NCBI RefSeq assembly: GCF_900099615.1
Contig: NZ_FMTE01000006.1
Coordinates: forward strand, 1 to 37,134
DNA length: 37,134 nt
Origin: Borreliella japonica
Lineage (GTDB): Bacteria; Spirochaetota; Spirochaetia; Borreliales; Borreliaceae
Direction: 5' to 3'
Part shown: positions 16,392-25,451 of the stretch, one piece after another
Position numbering within the stretch: position 1 is the first letter of the stretch
How the letters are laid out: each line of letters starts with the position of its first letter
The notes under the pieces: generated by a model
The model's database searches: none
What the model was told of the DNA's origin: nothing
Seen by the model: the letters and a program-made list of their open reading frames with translations, nothing else
Translations under genes and position numbers: made by a program

Positions 16392-17507
16392 ATGAAAGGT
16401 TTTCCAAATAACAAAAAAAGTGCGAATTGCCACAATAAATTACCGCGCAAATTAATAGTTCTTATCTCAACACTTGAATACGTAAATACCAAATATCCGA
16501 AATACACTCAACAAAACATACTCTATTACTTTAATGAAAATCTTAGAAGAAATGGTCAACCTATTGTTAAGCTAAAAACACTTCAAAAATATCTTTACAA
16601 ATTAGAAAAAGAATCAAGAGTCACATCTAACTACCACAAACACTTGGAAGTAAATTGTGGTACTAAAGTTTACTATAAACTCATTTATCCAAAAAAAGAG
16701 TGTTACTATAAAATCAACAAACACTTTGAAGAAAAAAAACACTCAAGATTTAAAAAAAAGGTTGACAATCACTATTTAGACAAATTCCCTTTAAGGGGGA
16801 GTGTAAACTTGGAGGAGTGCTTAAGTAATAAAAGCAATAATATAAAAGAAGAAAAAGAAAAAATTGAAAAGCAAATAGAAAATTTTCAAGTAAAAAAATA
16901 TTCAAATAAATGTAACCTTTTATGTAAAGAAATTCTTCCTATTGTATTAAATTTAGATAATAGTAAAAATGAGAAAATTAAAATACTTAAAACCGTAAAA
17001 AGAATTGAGATTAAACTAATAAAAGGTAAAAATATACATTTTAATAAATCTTCTTTTAAAGAAAAGCAAAACAAATTAAAAGAAATACTTATAAATGCTC
17101 AAAAAGAATTAGAAAAAAAAGGATACAACACAAAACAATTAGAAGCAAATATTCAAAAAATATATGAAATTTACAAAAATAAACCCCATTTTATTATTGA
17201 AAATCAAAAATATAACGATTCAAGCAACATAAAACGTAAGTTAGAAAAAATAATTGAAATAAAAAAAGAAAGCTTACAAAAAGACTCTGAAAATATAAAG
17301 ACAAACATTTTCAATATGCTTATTGAGCAGCTAAAAAGTGTGGCAGAAATTGAAGTTCTAAAGCAAATTATAAAAGCTTGTTTGAATAGCAAAAAGAAAT
17401 TAGAATATAATAAAGTGTTTGACACGTATTATAATGAGTTATTAGAGATAATAAAAACCGGAAAAAATTCTTTAACGACAGAAGAATTTATCAAAAATGT
17501 TGTATGA
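16392..17507 (+). CDS. PF57 plasmid replication protein, right locus
   Basis: Intact 371-residue initiator-type protein, start ATG with AGGAGAG seven bases upstream. It has the same architecture as the left copy: N-terminal YTQQNILYYFNENLRRNGQ and KTLQKYLYKLEKESRVTSNY, then the central lysine-rich region that is almost identical to the left protein over ~120 residues. The N-terminus (MKGFPNNKKSANCHNK) and scattered surface positions differ. It heads the complete-looking operon PF57-PF50-PF32-PF49 and is probably the active initiator if only one works. The long leader hairpin and the module copy lie upstream. Confidence 0.88.
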   Translation: MKGFPNNKKSANCHNKLPRKLIVLISTLEYVNTKYPKYTQQNILYYFNENLRRNGQPIVKLKTLQKYLYKLEKESRVTSNYHKHLEVNCGTKVYYKLIYPKKECYYKINKHFEEKKHSRFKKKVDNHYLDKFPLRGSVNLEECLSNKSNNIKEEKEKIEKQIENFQVKKYSNKCNLLCKEILPIVLNLDNSKNEKIKILKTVKRIEIKLIKGKNIHFNKSSFKEKQNKLKEILINAQKELEKKGYNTKQLEANIQKIYEIYKNKPHFIIENQKYNDSSNIKRKLEKIIEIKKESLQKDSENIKTNIFNMLIEQLKSVAEIEVLKQIIKACLNSKKKLEYNKVFDTYYNELLEIIKTGKNSLTTEEFIKNVV

Positions 17508-17516
17508 GGATTGAGT

Positions 17517-18031
17517 ATGGAAGATGCACCCGAACCAATAAAAAAAGGCAAATGTAAAGTTGAATGCCAAAATAAAGAACGCTTTATTAAGATTGAAAAA
17601 GAAAATGGCAAAGCAATGTACCATAAAAAATAATGATGGACTTATACAAAATTGGAATTTATGAGAAGAAACATGAATTTCGAGTATCATTAAGGGCCTT
17701 ACATAATGGAGAAAGAATTGTCCAAGAAGCTCACTTGTACCCCATCAAAGAAGGAGATAAGTTTATTGAAATTTTTTATGGCTTTAGAAAACCAATAAAA
17801 AAGGCAATTATAAAGTATGAAGCAAAAGGAAATAGAAAATCTTACGGCTTTGCAAGGGCATATTATATGGAAGTTAGATTTAAAGCAGGTAGCGTGTTTT
17901 TTTATTTCAAGGGATTATATCGCTTATTATATAAAGAGAGAATGAATAATCATTACAACAAAATATTATTTAGTATGTTTATAGACTTAGAAAAACAAGT
18001 ATATGAATTTTATGGGAAAAAATACCCCTAA
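17517..18031 (+). pseudogene. PF50 (DUF226) partition protein, frameshifted in an A run
   Basis: PF50 proteins cooperate with PF32 in cp32 maintenance. The start ATG at 17517 (9 bp after the PF57 stop, TGAGGATTGAGT) reads MEDAPEPIKKGKCKVECQNK and KERFIKIEKENGKAMYHKK, then stops at an AAAAAA run. One base over, the frame continues MMDLYKIGIYEKKHEFRVSL to EFYGKKYP at 18031. The expected junction is YH-(T/K)-KIMMDLYK, so one base is missing in the A run near 17628. If real, only an N-terminal peptide and perhaps a restarted body from ATG 17633 are made; otherwise this is an assembly error and the gene is intact. Confidence 0.75.
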
Positions 18032-18048
18032 TAAGGACTACTAACGAA

Positions 18049-18822
18049 ATGGATAATAAAAAACCTAAAATAATAACAATTGCCAGTCTTAAAGGTGGTG
18101 TAGGTAAAAGCACAAGTGCAATAATATTTGTTACTTTGTTGGCTCAAAAATATAAAGTATTATTAATAGATATAGATACTCAAGCATCAATAACCAGTTT
18201 TTATTTCAATAAAATACAAAACAAAAATGTTAATTTGGAAAATTCTAATATATATGAAATATTAAGAGAAAGTGCTTTAGAAATAAGAGATGTTATTATT
18301 AATATTGATAATAATTTAGACCTAATACCCAGTTATTTAAGTTTGCATAAATTTAATCAAGAAGCAATTCCATTTAAGGAATTAAGATTAAAAAAGAAGT
18401 TAGAATCTATACAAGACAATTATGATTATATAATAATAGATACTCCACCAAGTTTAGACTTCACTTTGACAAATGCTTTAGTAAGTAGTCAATATGTTTT
18501 AGTACCAATAACTGCTGAAAAATGGGCAGTTGAGAGTTTGGATCTTTTAGAGTTTTATTTAAGAAAAATAGGAACAAATGCTCCAATTTTTATATTGGTA
18601 ACACGATTTAAAAAAAATAATACTCATAAACAATTATTAGACATTTTACAATTAAGAGAGGATTATTTAGGGATTATATCTGAAAGAGAAGATTTAAATA
18701 GAAGAATAGCAGAAAATGATAAATTTGATTTAGATAAAGATTATGTTTGTGAGTATAAAAAAATTCTTGAATATTTTTTAAATAAGATGCAGGTTACGCC
18801 ATCTTTTGGATGGCGCATATAA
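18049..18822 (+). CDS. parA: PF32 ParA-type partition ATPase, right locus
   Basis: Intact 257-residue ParA ATPase. Deviant Walker A LKGGVGKSTSA at residues ~14-24, A' motif VLLIDIDTQAS, Walker B YIIIDTPPSLD, and ITAEKWAVESLDLLEF near residue 160. It is well diverged from the left PF32, so the two loci should belong to different compatibility types. The C-terminus reads LNKMQVTPSFGWRI; the last ~10 codons are encoded by a GC-rich hairpin that continues into the gap before PF49, so the centromere-like element overlaps the gene end, as in the left locus. Confidence 0.92.
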   Translation: MDNKKPKIITIASLKGGVGKSTSAIIFVTLLAQKYKVLLIDIDTQASITSFYFNKIQNKNVNLENSNIYEILRESALEIRDVIINIDNNLDLIPSYLSLHKFNQEAIPFKELRLKKKLESIQDNYDYIIIDTPPSLDFTLTNALVSSQYVLVPITAEKWAVESLDLLEFYLRKIGTNAPIFILVTRFKKNNTHKQLLDILQLREDYLGIISEREDLNRRIAENDKFDLDKDYVCEYKKILEYFLNKMQVTPSFGWRI

Positions 18823-18859
18823 AAAGCTGTTCTTTGTAGAAAAAATTCCGGTGCCGGAA
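18797..18859. promoter_or_regulatory. Two GC-rich palindromes, candidate centromere (right locus)
   Basis: CGCCATC/GATGGCG (18797-18815, loop TTTTG) overlaps the end of PF32, and TTCCGG-TG-CCGGAA (18846-18859) follows 30 bp later, 21 bp before the PF49 start. Both stand out from AT-rich surroundings. They occupy the same position as the unrelated palindrome in the left locus. Function is inferred. Confidence 0.5.
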
Positions 18860-18880
18860 AAAACATGAGGTGATTTATAT

Positions 18881-19405
18881 ATGAATATACAATTAAATAA
18901 AAGAAATTTATCTACTGATAATGATGTTATGGTTAGATATAAATCGTTAAAATCTCAATTAACGATAAATGTTAAATCTGAAATTTGTTCTAGATTAGAG
19001 ACAATGAAAATTTTAAAAGAGATTAAAGATAATGAATATTACAAACTAGATGGATATAAAAGTTTTGAAGATTTTACAAAAGACTATAAATTGGCAAAAA
19101 CCCAGGCTTATGATTATTTAAGAATTGCTAATGCTATAGAAGAGGGAATAATAGAGGAAGAATTTTTAGTACAAAATGGATTTAGACAAACTCTGTTTGT
19201 ACTAAGAAATAAAGAAAGCATAACAATAAAAAAATCAAAACAAAATTGGATAAAACCCTTAAGATTTCAACTTAAAAAACAAGAAAGCTATGATTTTTAT
19301 AAAAAACATGCCAAATTTACAAGTTTTATGATGGATGAAATTTTTGAAAATCAAAAGGATTTAATTAACAAACTTTTAAAGAAATATAAAGAATTAAAAG
19401 GATAA
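18881..19405 (+). CDS. PF49 plasmid partition protein, right locus
   Basis: Intact 174-codon gene with ATG after TGAGGTG. It is the last gene of the PF57-PF50-PF32-PF49 series. It contains TMKILKEIKDNEYYKLDGYK, KSFEDFTKDYKLAKTQAYDY and the conserved C-terminus KFTSFMMDEIFENQKDLINK. The middle (NAIEEGIIEEEFLVQNGFRQ) differs from the left copy, where specificity probably resides. It is followed 13 bp later by a bdr remnant. Confidence 0.87.
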   Translation: MNIQLNKRNLSTDNDVMVRYKSLKSQLTINVKSEICSRLETMKILKEIKDNEYYKLDGYKSFEDFTKDYKLAKTQAYDYLRIANAIEEGIIEEEFLVQNGFRQTLFVLRNKESITIKKSKQNWIKPLRFQLKKQESYDFYKKHAKFTSFMMDEIFENQKDLINKLLKKYKELKG

Positions 19406-19418
19406 TAAATCGGATTTT

Positions 19419-19660
19419 ATGAACAATTTAGTGTACAGAAATACAATATAGAAAGTATTAAAAATGAATTTTTAAACATAGGGTTTAGCGAGGAGGCGAT
19501 AGATTTTGTTTTTCTTCATAATGATAATTACAACTTTGAATTTTTAAAAAAGAAATTAATCGATGTAGAGAAAAATTTATTAAAAGATATATATTATACT
19601 AGGATCAATTTTAAATGTTTTATTTATAAGATATATACAAGGTGTCAAATAATGAGATAA
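19419..19660 (+). pseudogene. bdr: Bdr gene remnant with frameshift and lost repeats
   Basis: Start ATG 19419 reads MNNLVYRNTI then TAG; a base is missing in what should be RTYNIESI. In the corrected frame it gives NIESIKNEFLNIGFSEEAID and FEFLKKKLIDVEKNL, then immediately an unrelated tail. The Bdr repeat units and most of the membrane segment are deleted; the tail DNA (ATATATACAAGGTGTCAAATAA) still matches the end of the left copy, so the deletion is internal. Confidence 0.7.
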
Positions 19661-19748
19661 TGCATAAATTGATTTTAATTCTAAATTGGCAGCAAAACTT
19701 AACTTCTAAAAAAATTAAAAAAATCATTTAATATTGGAGGGTTAATTA

Positions 19749-20038
19749 ATGATTATTAGTAAAATAAAACAAAACAATAGGAGTTTGCTCGGAGAGATGC
19801 AAAGATGAGGGTGTTATTTTTTATGTTTGCATTATTATACAAGTTTGTTGAAGAAGCTTGAATTTAATGTGTTTGGAATAAATGTGGCGTATCGCAGATT
19901 TTTAGGACTCGGATACATCAAGAAAAATTGTTTTATTAATGATCCTTGCACGATCACGATGCTTAATTGCTACGGAATTAGGAGCAGTGTGAGATATGAA
20001 TCTTCTGGCTACTTTGTGGCTGCCAATGAATTTGAAAT
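19749..20038 (+). pseudogene. DUF261 protein, nonsense-mutated and truncated
   Basis: Start ATG 19749 six bases after GGAGGG. It reads MIISKIKQNNRSLLGEMQR, then TGA in place of the Trp of QRWGCYF, then stays in frame to FVAANEFEI at about 20038. There it joins tyrosine recombinase sequence in reverse orientation; the last ~45 residues (ending VISKRIFKLR in the left copy) are lost. The same deletion removed the C-terminus of the recombinase. The left copy is also broken within a few codons of this stop, but by a different event. Confidence 0.7.
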
Positions 20039-20662
20039 AAACAAATTTCTACATAAATGCAGCGATTTGTTTGCTTTAAATCCCGATTTTTTAAGAAGAT
20101 TTTTGAATTTATTAGAAATATGGATAATGCTAATTTGATTATCTTTAAATATATGTTTGGTTTTTCAGAAAAGATAAGTTCTTCTAGTATCAAGATTTTT
20201 TTCTTTAAAATGATTTTTGTGAACTGTTTGAATGGCGTCAAACTCCTTAGAGTTAATGACGATTTCTCTAATGCAGACGACACTTCTTTTTTTAGCCACA
20301 TTTACTTTTATATTGTAAAAGGTTTCACCGGTTTTATTTGATAACTGAGTGATATCTTCCATTTTTACTTTTTGAATTTCTGTGCCCCTACATCCACTGA
20401 TTAAAAGTAAATATACTAACTAACCAGAGATTGAATCAATTTATTTTAGTTGTTTGATGCATTTTAAAATTATTTTGCTGGTTTTTGGAGTTAAGTAGAA
20501 CTTTGGCTTAGGTTTTAGATTTTCTTTTTTACTTTTAGTTGAATTTTTTATAGAATTTTTAAGAATTTTATTTTCATCAATTACCTTTTGATAATCTTTT
20601 AATAGCTTGAGAAAAAAATCCGAAGTGTCATTATTTAAATTAATATAATTATTCATGTCCAT
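20037..20662 (-). pseudogene. Tyrosine recombinase-like protein with three in-frame stops, C-terminus lost
   Basis: The most complete N-terminus of this family in the window: MDMNNYINLNNDTSDFFLKL and PKFYLTPKTSKIILKCIKQL, then TAA, IDSISG, TAG, LVYLLLISGCRGTEIQ (box I Arg), NVAKKRSVVCIREIV, RTYLF, TGA, and HLCRNLF (box II His-x-x-Arg). All three stops are in one uninterrupted frame, each one base from a sense codon, so this is real mutational decay rather than indel error. The catalytic Tyr end is missing because of the deletion into DUF261. Confidence 0.65.
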
Positions 20663-21095
20663 AGAATTGGCTCCTTAAAAGTATTACTTTTGAATTAAGT
20701 AAAAGTAATAAAAATAGATAAAAATTGCATTTTACATTTTATCAAAAACAAAAAATTTTAGTCAAATTTTGGTGTCTATCATTGCATGCGGAATTTGGAA
20801 TGTAGAGTAGCTGTAATAAACAGAAGTGGCAATTTTAAAGAGGGCCGGACAAGAAAAAAAGACTGCATACTTTATCTAACATATAGCAAAGACTCTGAAA
20901 TTTGATTTGTATGTGTTTTGTGATCTTTTGCAATGAGTTGGCTACTTGCAATGGGGAGATTTTTGAGAGTTGATTAAAATTACATTTTAGTTTTGTTGCT
21001 ATGTAATTTGAAATGTAACAAAATTAGATATTTAAATCGTTAAAAAAATTGTAGTTATTGGGGATTGAATTATTTTTAGGTTTACGGAGTAACTT
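20663..21095. promoter_or_regulatory. erp upstream region
   Basis: Contains no gene. The last ~150 bp before the erp start has the features of the conserved sequence upstream of erp genes: runs of T and A, GTAAC elements (in TGTAACA near 21017 and in GAGTAACTT just before the start) that fit EbfC-type binding, and TTGCAATGAGTTGG further upstream. Operator assignment is by resemblance. Confidence 0.5.
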
Positions 21096-21686
21096 ATGAA
21101 TGAAAAAATAATAATGATAATTGTTTGTGTTGTTTTTGCACTGATAATTTCTTGCAAGAATTATGCAAGTGGTGAAGATTTAAAACAAAATGTAAAAGAA
21201 CAGGTTAAGGGATTTTTAGATACAAAAAAAGAAGAATTGACTGAAGGGTTAAAAACTTCGGATCAGAAGTTTCTTCAAAATTTAAAGAACTAATGCAAGC
21301 TGATGGACCACAAGATCAAGTAGCTCAAGGTGTTAATGAAGATCCGCAATTAAAAAAAGAGATTGAAGGAAAAATAAAAGAATTAGAGGAGGTTAAAGAT
21401 AGCTCAAAAAAGACAAAAAAGGATAGAAAAAAAAGAATTAGAAGAGGCTAAAAAGAAATTTGAAGAGTTTAAAAAACAAGTTGAATCAGTAACTGAAAAT
21501 ACTGATAAAGTTAAAAATCAAGGCAAGATCGGACAAGAAGCTTTTCTGTATGCTAAAAAATTAGGTTTAAATGGAAGTTATTCTACTAATGATGGTACTG
21601 ATACTGATAAGTTTTCAAAAAAAGTTATAGATGATGCGCTTGAAAATATTAAAGAAGAGCTTAAAAATCTAGACGATAAAAAATAA
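21096..21686 (+). pseudogene. erp: Erp (OspE/F-related) lipoprotein, two frameshifts
   Basis: Has the promoter and signal peptide missing from the left copy: MNEKIIMIIVCVVFALIISC with Cys20, then KNYASGEDLKQNVKEQVKGF. A one-base loss near 21255 ends the frame at 21293. In the next frame it reads GSEVSSKFKELMQADGPQ, ending in DRKKRIRRG; a second shift near 21430 restores ELEEAKKKFEEFKKQVES, KNQGKIGQEAFLYAKKLGL and a stop at 21686. Intact Erp proteins are surface lipoproteins. Here only a short lipidated N-terminal peptide of 65 residues could be exported. Confidence 0.78.
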
Positions 21687-21716
21687 TAAAAAACGGTTTT
21701 TGATAGTAAAAATTAT

Positions 21717-21751
21717 AAAAAAACAAGGCCGATAACCAGACTTGTTTTTTT
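21717..21751 (+). terminator. erp terminator hairpin
   Basis: Eleven-bp arms AAAAAAACAAG and CTTGTTTTTTT with a 13-base loop, 30 bp past the erp stop. The right arm ends in a T run, a classical intrinsic terminator. Confidence 0.7.
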
Positions 21752-21775
21752 ATTTAAGATATTTTTTAATTAAAA

Positions 21776-22083
21776 ATGACAAAAATTATTGTTCAGGATA
21801 TTGTGTTTTTGATGTATTGTTATACAGATAATATGCATGCTAATAAAGTTTCAAATTTTTATGATAATTTAGATCAAGAATCAAAAAAGGCAATACATAG
21901 GCTTTATAGAACTGATCAACCAACTATGAGGCAAAAAAGACGTATATACAAAAATTATAAAGCAATACACGAATACATAAAAAAACAGGAAAAAGTATTG
22001 ATGAAGTAATAAATGACACTTTAGAACTCAGAAAAGAATTTGTCAAAGAATTTTTGAGAGATAAATACCTAAAAAAAACATAA
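21776..22083 (+). pseudogene. Small cp32 protein upstream of DUF603, frameshifted
   Basis: A helical, basic protein: IVFLMYCYTDNMHANKVSNF, LYRTDQPTMRQKRRIYKNYK, then a stop after EKVLMK. One base over, the frame continues SIDEVINDTLELRKEF and EFLRDKYLKKT to 22083, so a base is missing or gained in the A run near 21990. It lies where cp32 elements have a small gene between erp and DUF603. Function unknown; a phage regulatory or packaging accessory role is a guess from position. Confidence 0.55.
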
Positions 22084-22160
22084 ATATTAAGCATCTGTCA
22101 ATAGTTATTAAGAAGTTATCAGTTTATGTTAATAATTTATTAAATTGCTTTACTATTTAG

Positions 22161-22186
22161 AGTAACAATTTGTTAATTTTGTTACT
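22161..22186. promoter_or_regulatory. AGTAACAA-TTGTTACT dyad before the packaging genes
   Basis: Identical to the dyad at 7262-7287. The second half-site ends 13 bp before the DUF603 start, so a bound protein would affect initiation of the packaging operon. Confidence 0.45.
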
Positions 22187-22199
22187 TTAGAGAAATTTT

Positions 22200-22760
22200 T
22201 TGAAAAAAGTTAAAAGGTCTTTTTATGATTATGTTGCGTACTTTAGAGAAAGATCCCTAAATGATGGAGAAATAGCAGTTAAACTTGGAGTTCCTAGAGT
22301 AAATGTGTGGAGGGTGAGACAAAAATGGGAGAGTGGGGAAACTTCTGTTGGTGATAATTCTAGAGTAACGATTAGTGAAGATACTTTTGAACACCTTGTA
22401 GCCCAAACTTTTAAATCAGAAGCTAAAGCTAGAAAAGTTAAGGGAGAATTAGATTTAGAGCGCTCTAATTTAGAATTAGGATTTATACGAGCATTTAAAC
22501 AATATGCAAGCATTGAACTAGCCAACATGCATTTAAAAATAGAAGATTTACAATCCGAAATTACTTTTTTAACTAAAAAATGTAACAAGAAAAATGATGT
22601 TAATGAAAGAATCAGTTTGTTAAAAAGCGAGTTTAATGACCTCATAAAGGAGTGTTCAATAAGGGAAATGGAGCTTTACTATGAATGTATGAAAAAGCTA
22701 GCTTCTGCTCATGAAGTTGAGAGTAAAAGTAACTACAAAAGTAGTAAAGGATATAAATGA
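22200..22760 (+). CDS. DUF603 protein, likely terminase small subunit
   Basis: Intact 186-codon gene. The start is taken as TTG at 22200 because MKKVKRSFYDYVAYFRERSL is the conserved N-terminus and the left copy shares it. Residues ~20-45 form a helix-turn-helix (DGEIAVKLGVPRVNVWRVRQ), and the C-terminal two thirds is helical (ELANMHLKIEDLQSEITFLT). DUF603 precedes the large terminase in cp32 prophages and has the size and layout of a small terminase subunit that recognises packaging sites. Its stop overlaps the terminase start (ATAAATGA), indicating translational coupling. Confidence 0.8.
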   Translation: MKKVKRSFYDYVAYFRERSLNDGEIAVKLGVPRVNVWRVRQKWESGETSVGDNSRVTISEDTFEHLVAQTFKSEAKARKVKGELDLERSNLELGFIRAFKQYASIELANMHLKIEDLQSEITFLTKKCNKKNDVNERISLLKSEFNDLIKECSIREMELYYECMKKLASAHEVESKSNYKSSKGYK

Positions 22761-23954
22761 ATTTATACCAAACAAAATTTTTTACAACACTTCAAAAGGA
22801 ATACAAAAATCAGTTTGGAGTTGATATATCTAAATTTTTTGGAAAAACAAACTCTTTGGTTAATTTTGCTCAGTTTGAAGAGAAATATTTAACTGTAAAG
22901 CAAAATAGGGTGATAAAAAGTATTCAAAAGAACAACGAAAAGAAAATTATACTCAGTGGTGGTATAGCTAGCGGCAAAACGTATCTTGCATGTTATTTTT
23001 TTCTCAAGAGTTTACTTGCAAATAAAAAGTTATACTCCAGTGATACGAATAATTTCATCATAGGCAATTCTCAACGTTCAGTTGAAGTTAATGTTTTGGG
23101 ACAATTTGAAAAGCTATGCAAACTTCTTAATATTTCATATATTCCAAGACATAGGAATAATTCATATATACCGATTGATTCACTGCGCATTAATTTATAT
23201 GGTGGGGACAAGGCAAGTGATTTTGAAAGATTTAGGGGTAGTAATTCAGTACTCATTTTTGTAAATGAGGCTACTACTTTATACAAGCAAACTTTAGAGG
23301 AGGTATTGAAAATACATAGGTGCGCGCAAGAGACTATTATTTTTGATACCAATCCGGACCATCCAGAACATTATTTTAAAACCGATTATATTGATAATGT
23401 AGCAACTTTTAAGACATATAATTTTACAACTTACGATAATGTACTTCTTAAGTAAAGAATTTATCAAAACTCAAGAGAAACTCTATAAAGATATACCAGC
23501 ATACAAGGCAAGAGTTTTGCTAGGAGAGTGGATAGCAAGCACCGATTCAATTTTCACACAAATTAATGTTACTCAAGATTATGTGTTTACCAGTTCAATA
23601 GCATATTTAGATCCAGCGTTTAGTATTGGAGGTGATAATACTACTTTATGTGTTATGGATAGAGTTGATGATAAATATTATGTTTTTGTATTCCAAGAGC
23701 AACGACCAGTCAATGATCCTTGTATTATGAATATGGTCAAGACTGTTTTAGAAAATTTCAATGTACACACACTTTACTTAGAAGATAGAGATAATACTAA
23801 AGGCGCTGGTGTATTGACGCGTGAATATATGACTCTTAGAAACAATATGAGTCATTATTTTAGAATTGTGCCGATTAAGCCAAAGTCTAATAAGTTTAGT
23901 AGAATAGCATCGTTAATTACACCTTTTACCTACAAAAAACTTAACTATACATAA
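22757..23954 (+). pseudogene. Phage terminase large subunit, frameshifted and 3'-truncated
   Basis: ATPase-nuclease that packages prophage DNA. The N-terminal part has Walker A GGIASGKT at residues 68-75 and Walker B VLIFVNEAT at 165-173, then IIFDTNPDHPEHYF. A shift near 23435-23447 ends the first frame at 23455; the second frame continues LSKEFIKTQEKLYKDIPAYK into the RNase H-like nuclease with YLDPAFSIGGDNTTL and LYLEDRDNTKGAG. It stops after TYKKLNYT at 23954, where the sequence departs from the family. The missing last ~40 residues, with the third acidic motif DDALDAIAAAY, are on the opposite strand at 27388-27526. Confidence 0.8.
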
Positions 23955-23988
23955 TTATTGTAAGAATTTATTAGTATAAAACTATAAA

Positions 23989-24017
23989 AAATAGTTAACT
24001 ATTAAAGTTAACTATTT
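23989..24017. terminator. Convergent hairpin terminator
   Basis: AAATAGTTAACT and AGTTAACTATTT arms pair perfectly with a 5-base loop, between the terminase remnant and the converging lipoprotein gene. Confidence 0.6.
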
Positions 24018-24026
24018 AAATAAATT

Positions 24027-24719
24027 CTAATCCATAATGTTGGGAATAGGGGTTGCTAATATGCTTGTTTTTAGATTATCAACCTCTATTTTTTTTTCAT
24101 TAAATTTATTTAATATTGCATCGAAATAGGCTTTTAACTTAGAATCATCTGTTTTTATAGAATTTTTATTATTTTGATAATCTAATAAAAATTGTTTTAT
24201 TAGATTTGAAAAAATTTTCCTTATAGAGAATATTTGTTCAAGGGAATTTTTGATTTTTTTTAAATCTAATATTTTTACCTTATCTAAAACATCTTTTTTA
24301 AAAAATAAGTGATTAATTATACTTTCTAAGTAAAATTCTACAATTGTTATGCTATTTAACACTTTGGCTGGTGATTTTAGTGCTGGTTTATTAAATATTG
24401 TTGCAAATTTATAGATTTCATCATTCGTTAAAAAAGTATTTATAAAATCAAAGGCCCTTTTTCCCATCTTAAAAACTTTTTTATTATTTTCTCCATCTGT
24501 ATTTTCTATACTTTTTTGCTCAATTGGAAATGTTCTGTTTTTATCTATGGTTGCTTTAGTTGTCACTATTAAATCTATTAAATTTTTTGTTTCATCAATA
24601 GGTATATTTTTTGTTTCATTAATAGTTTTTTTTATTACCTTTTTAGCATCATAATCGGAGCTACAAGTATTTAAAAAAAATAAAAAGACACATATGCATA
24701 AAATTATGTTGTTCTTCAT
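24027..24719 (-). CDS. Exported lipoprotein, virulent-strain-associated type
   Basis: Intact 230-codon gene, ATG after AGGAGA. Signal peptide with lipobox FLNTC (Cys19), then a helical protein. Stretches such as IVEFYLESIINHLFFKKDVL, LKKIKNSLEQIFSIRKIFSN and a charged C-terminus (KLKAYFDAILNKFNEKK) fit the Borrelia virulent-strain-associated lipoprotein group, whose broken member is at 3823-4568; the match is to overall pattern, so the family call is moderate. Surface exposure is likely but not shown. It lies inside the segment that separates the two terminase parts. A hairpin follows the stop. Confidence 0.6.
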   Translation of the reverse strand: MKNNIILCICVFLFFLNTCSSDYDAKKVIKKTINETKNIPIDETKNLIDLIVTTKATIDKNRTFPIEQKSIENTDGENNKKVFKMGKRAFDFINTFLTNDEIYKFATIFNKPALKSPAKVLNSITIVEFYLESIINHLFFKKDVLDKVKILDLKKIKNSLEQIFSIRKIFSNLIKQFLLDYQNNKNSIKTDDSKLKAYFDAILNKFNEKKIEVDNLKTSILATPIPNIMD

Positions 24720-24964
24720 AAAAATATTCTCCTATAATTAGCATGGGCTAATTGTATAATTATATTAGGAGATATACAATATAATAATGTACTTTGATAA
24801 CAAGAATTATAAAAGAATCTTAGGACCTTATGTTCTGTTAAACTTTTTGCAAATTCTTCAATATTTTAGAAGTTTTATGAGTTTTAAAATACTTTTTTAA
24901 GTTTTTTTAAAAACTCTATCTAAAAAATAACATCCCATCTTGTATTACTAAGATTAAATTTATA

Positions 24965-25001
24965 TTTATTAGTATTTATTATACTAATAAATACTAATAA
25001 A
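24965..25001. repeat. 17-bp perfect inverted repeat with telomere-like TTAGTAT
   Basis: Arms TTTATTAGTATTTATTA and its exact complement surround TAC, within a stretch without genes. The arm contains TTAGTAT, close to the conserved TAGTATA box of Borrelia hairpin telomeres. A complete TTAGTATA also occurs at 23971-23978. A fused or relic telomere is possible but not established. Confidence 0.4.
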
Positions 25002-25451
25002 GTTTTAGTATCTCTATTTAAATCTACTATAAATTAATCTTCTCTTCTTAGTGGTCAATATTAAATATGTGCATCTTTTATATTGATTTCTAAGTCGCAT
25101 TTATTTTAAATGTAAGCCCTTAGCAATGATACAAAGAGCAAATAACATGTAGATTTCATGTTATGTCCTTACTGTTATTAGAACATTCAACATTTCATTG
25201 TTAAAATTAATCCGTTCTAAAAAATTTTTTAAAATTATTTCTTATTTTGAATCTCTTTTTTTAAGCTATTGTGCTCAATTGGATATTTTCTTTTAGAAGG
25301 TCTTTTCCATCTTCACTACTTTTTGTTTTAAAAAATTCATTTTTTCCTTTATACTTTAGAAGTTATAATCATTATTATAAAGCAAAACAAAATTTTACTA
25401 TTGTTTTTGTCAAATCCTTTATTTTATACACTCACTTTTTATAAGCATTTT
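25002..25451. other. Non-coding stretch
   Basis: Stops in all frames; no recognisable relic until the PF49 remnant at its right end. AT-rich spacer. Confidence 0.4.

Noticed and set aside
17204..17690. Several minus-strand frames opposite PF57 and PF50
   Set aside because: Shadows of the plus-strand replication genes; no ribosome sites.
22229..22645. Minus-strand frame opposite DUF603
   Set aside because: Antisense shadow; the plus-strand product is conserved in the second copy.
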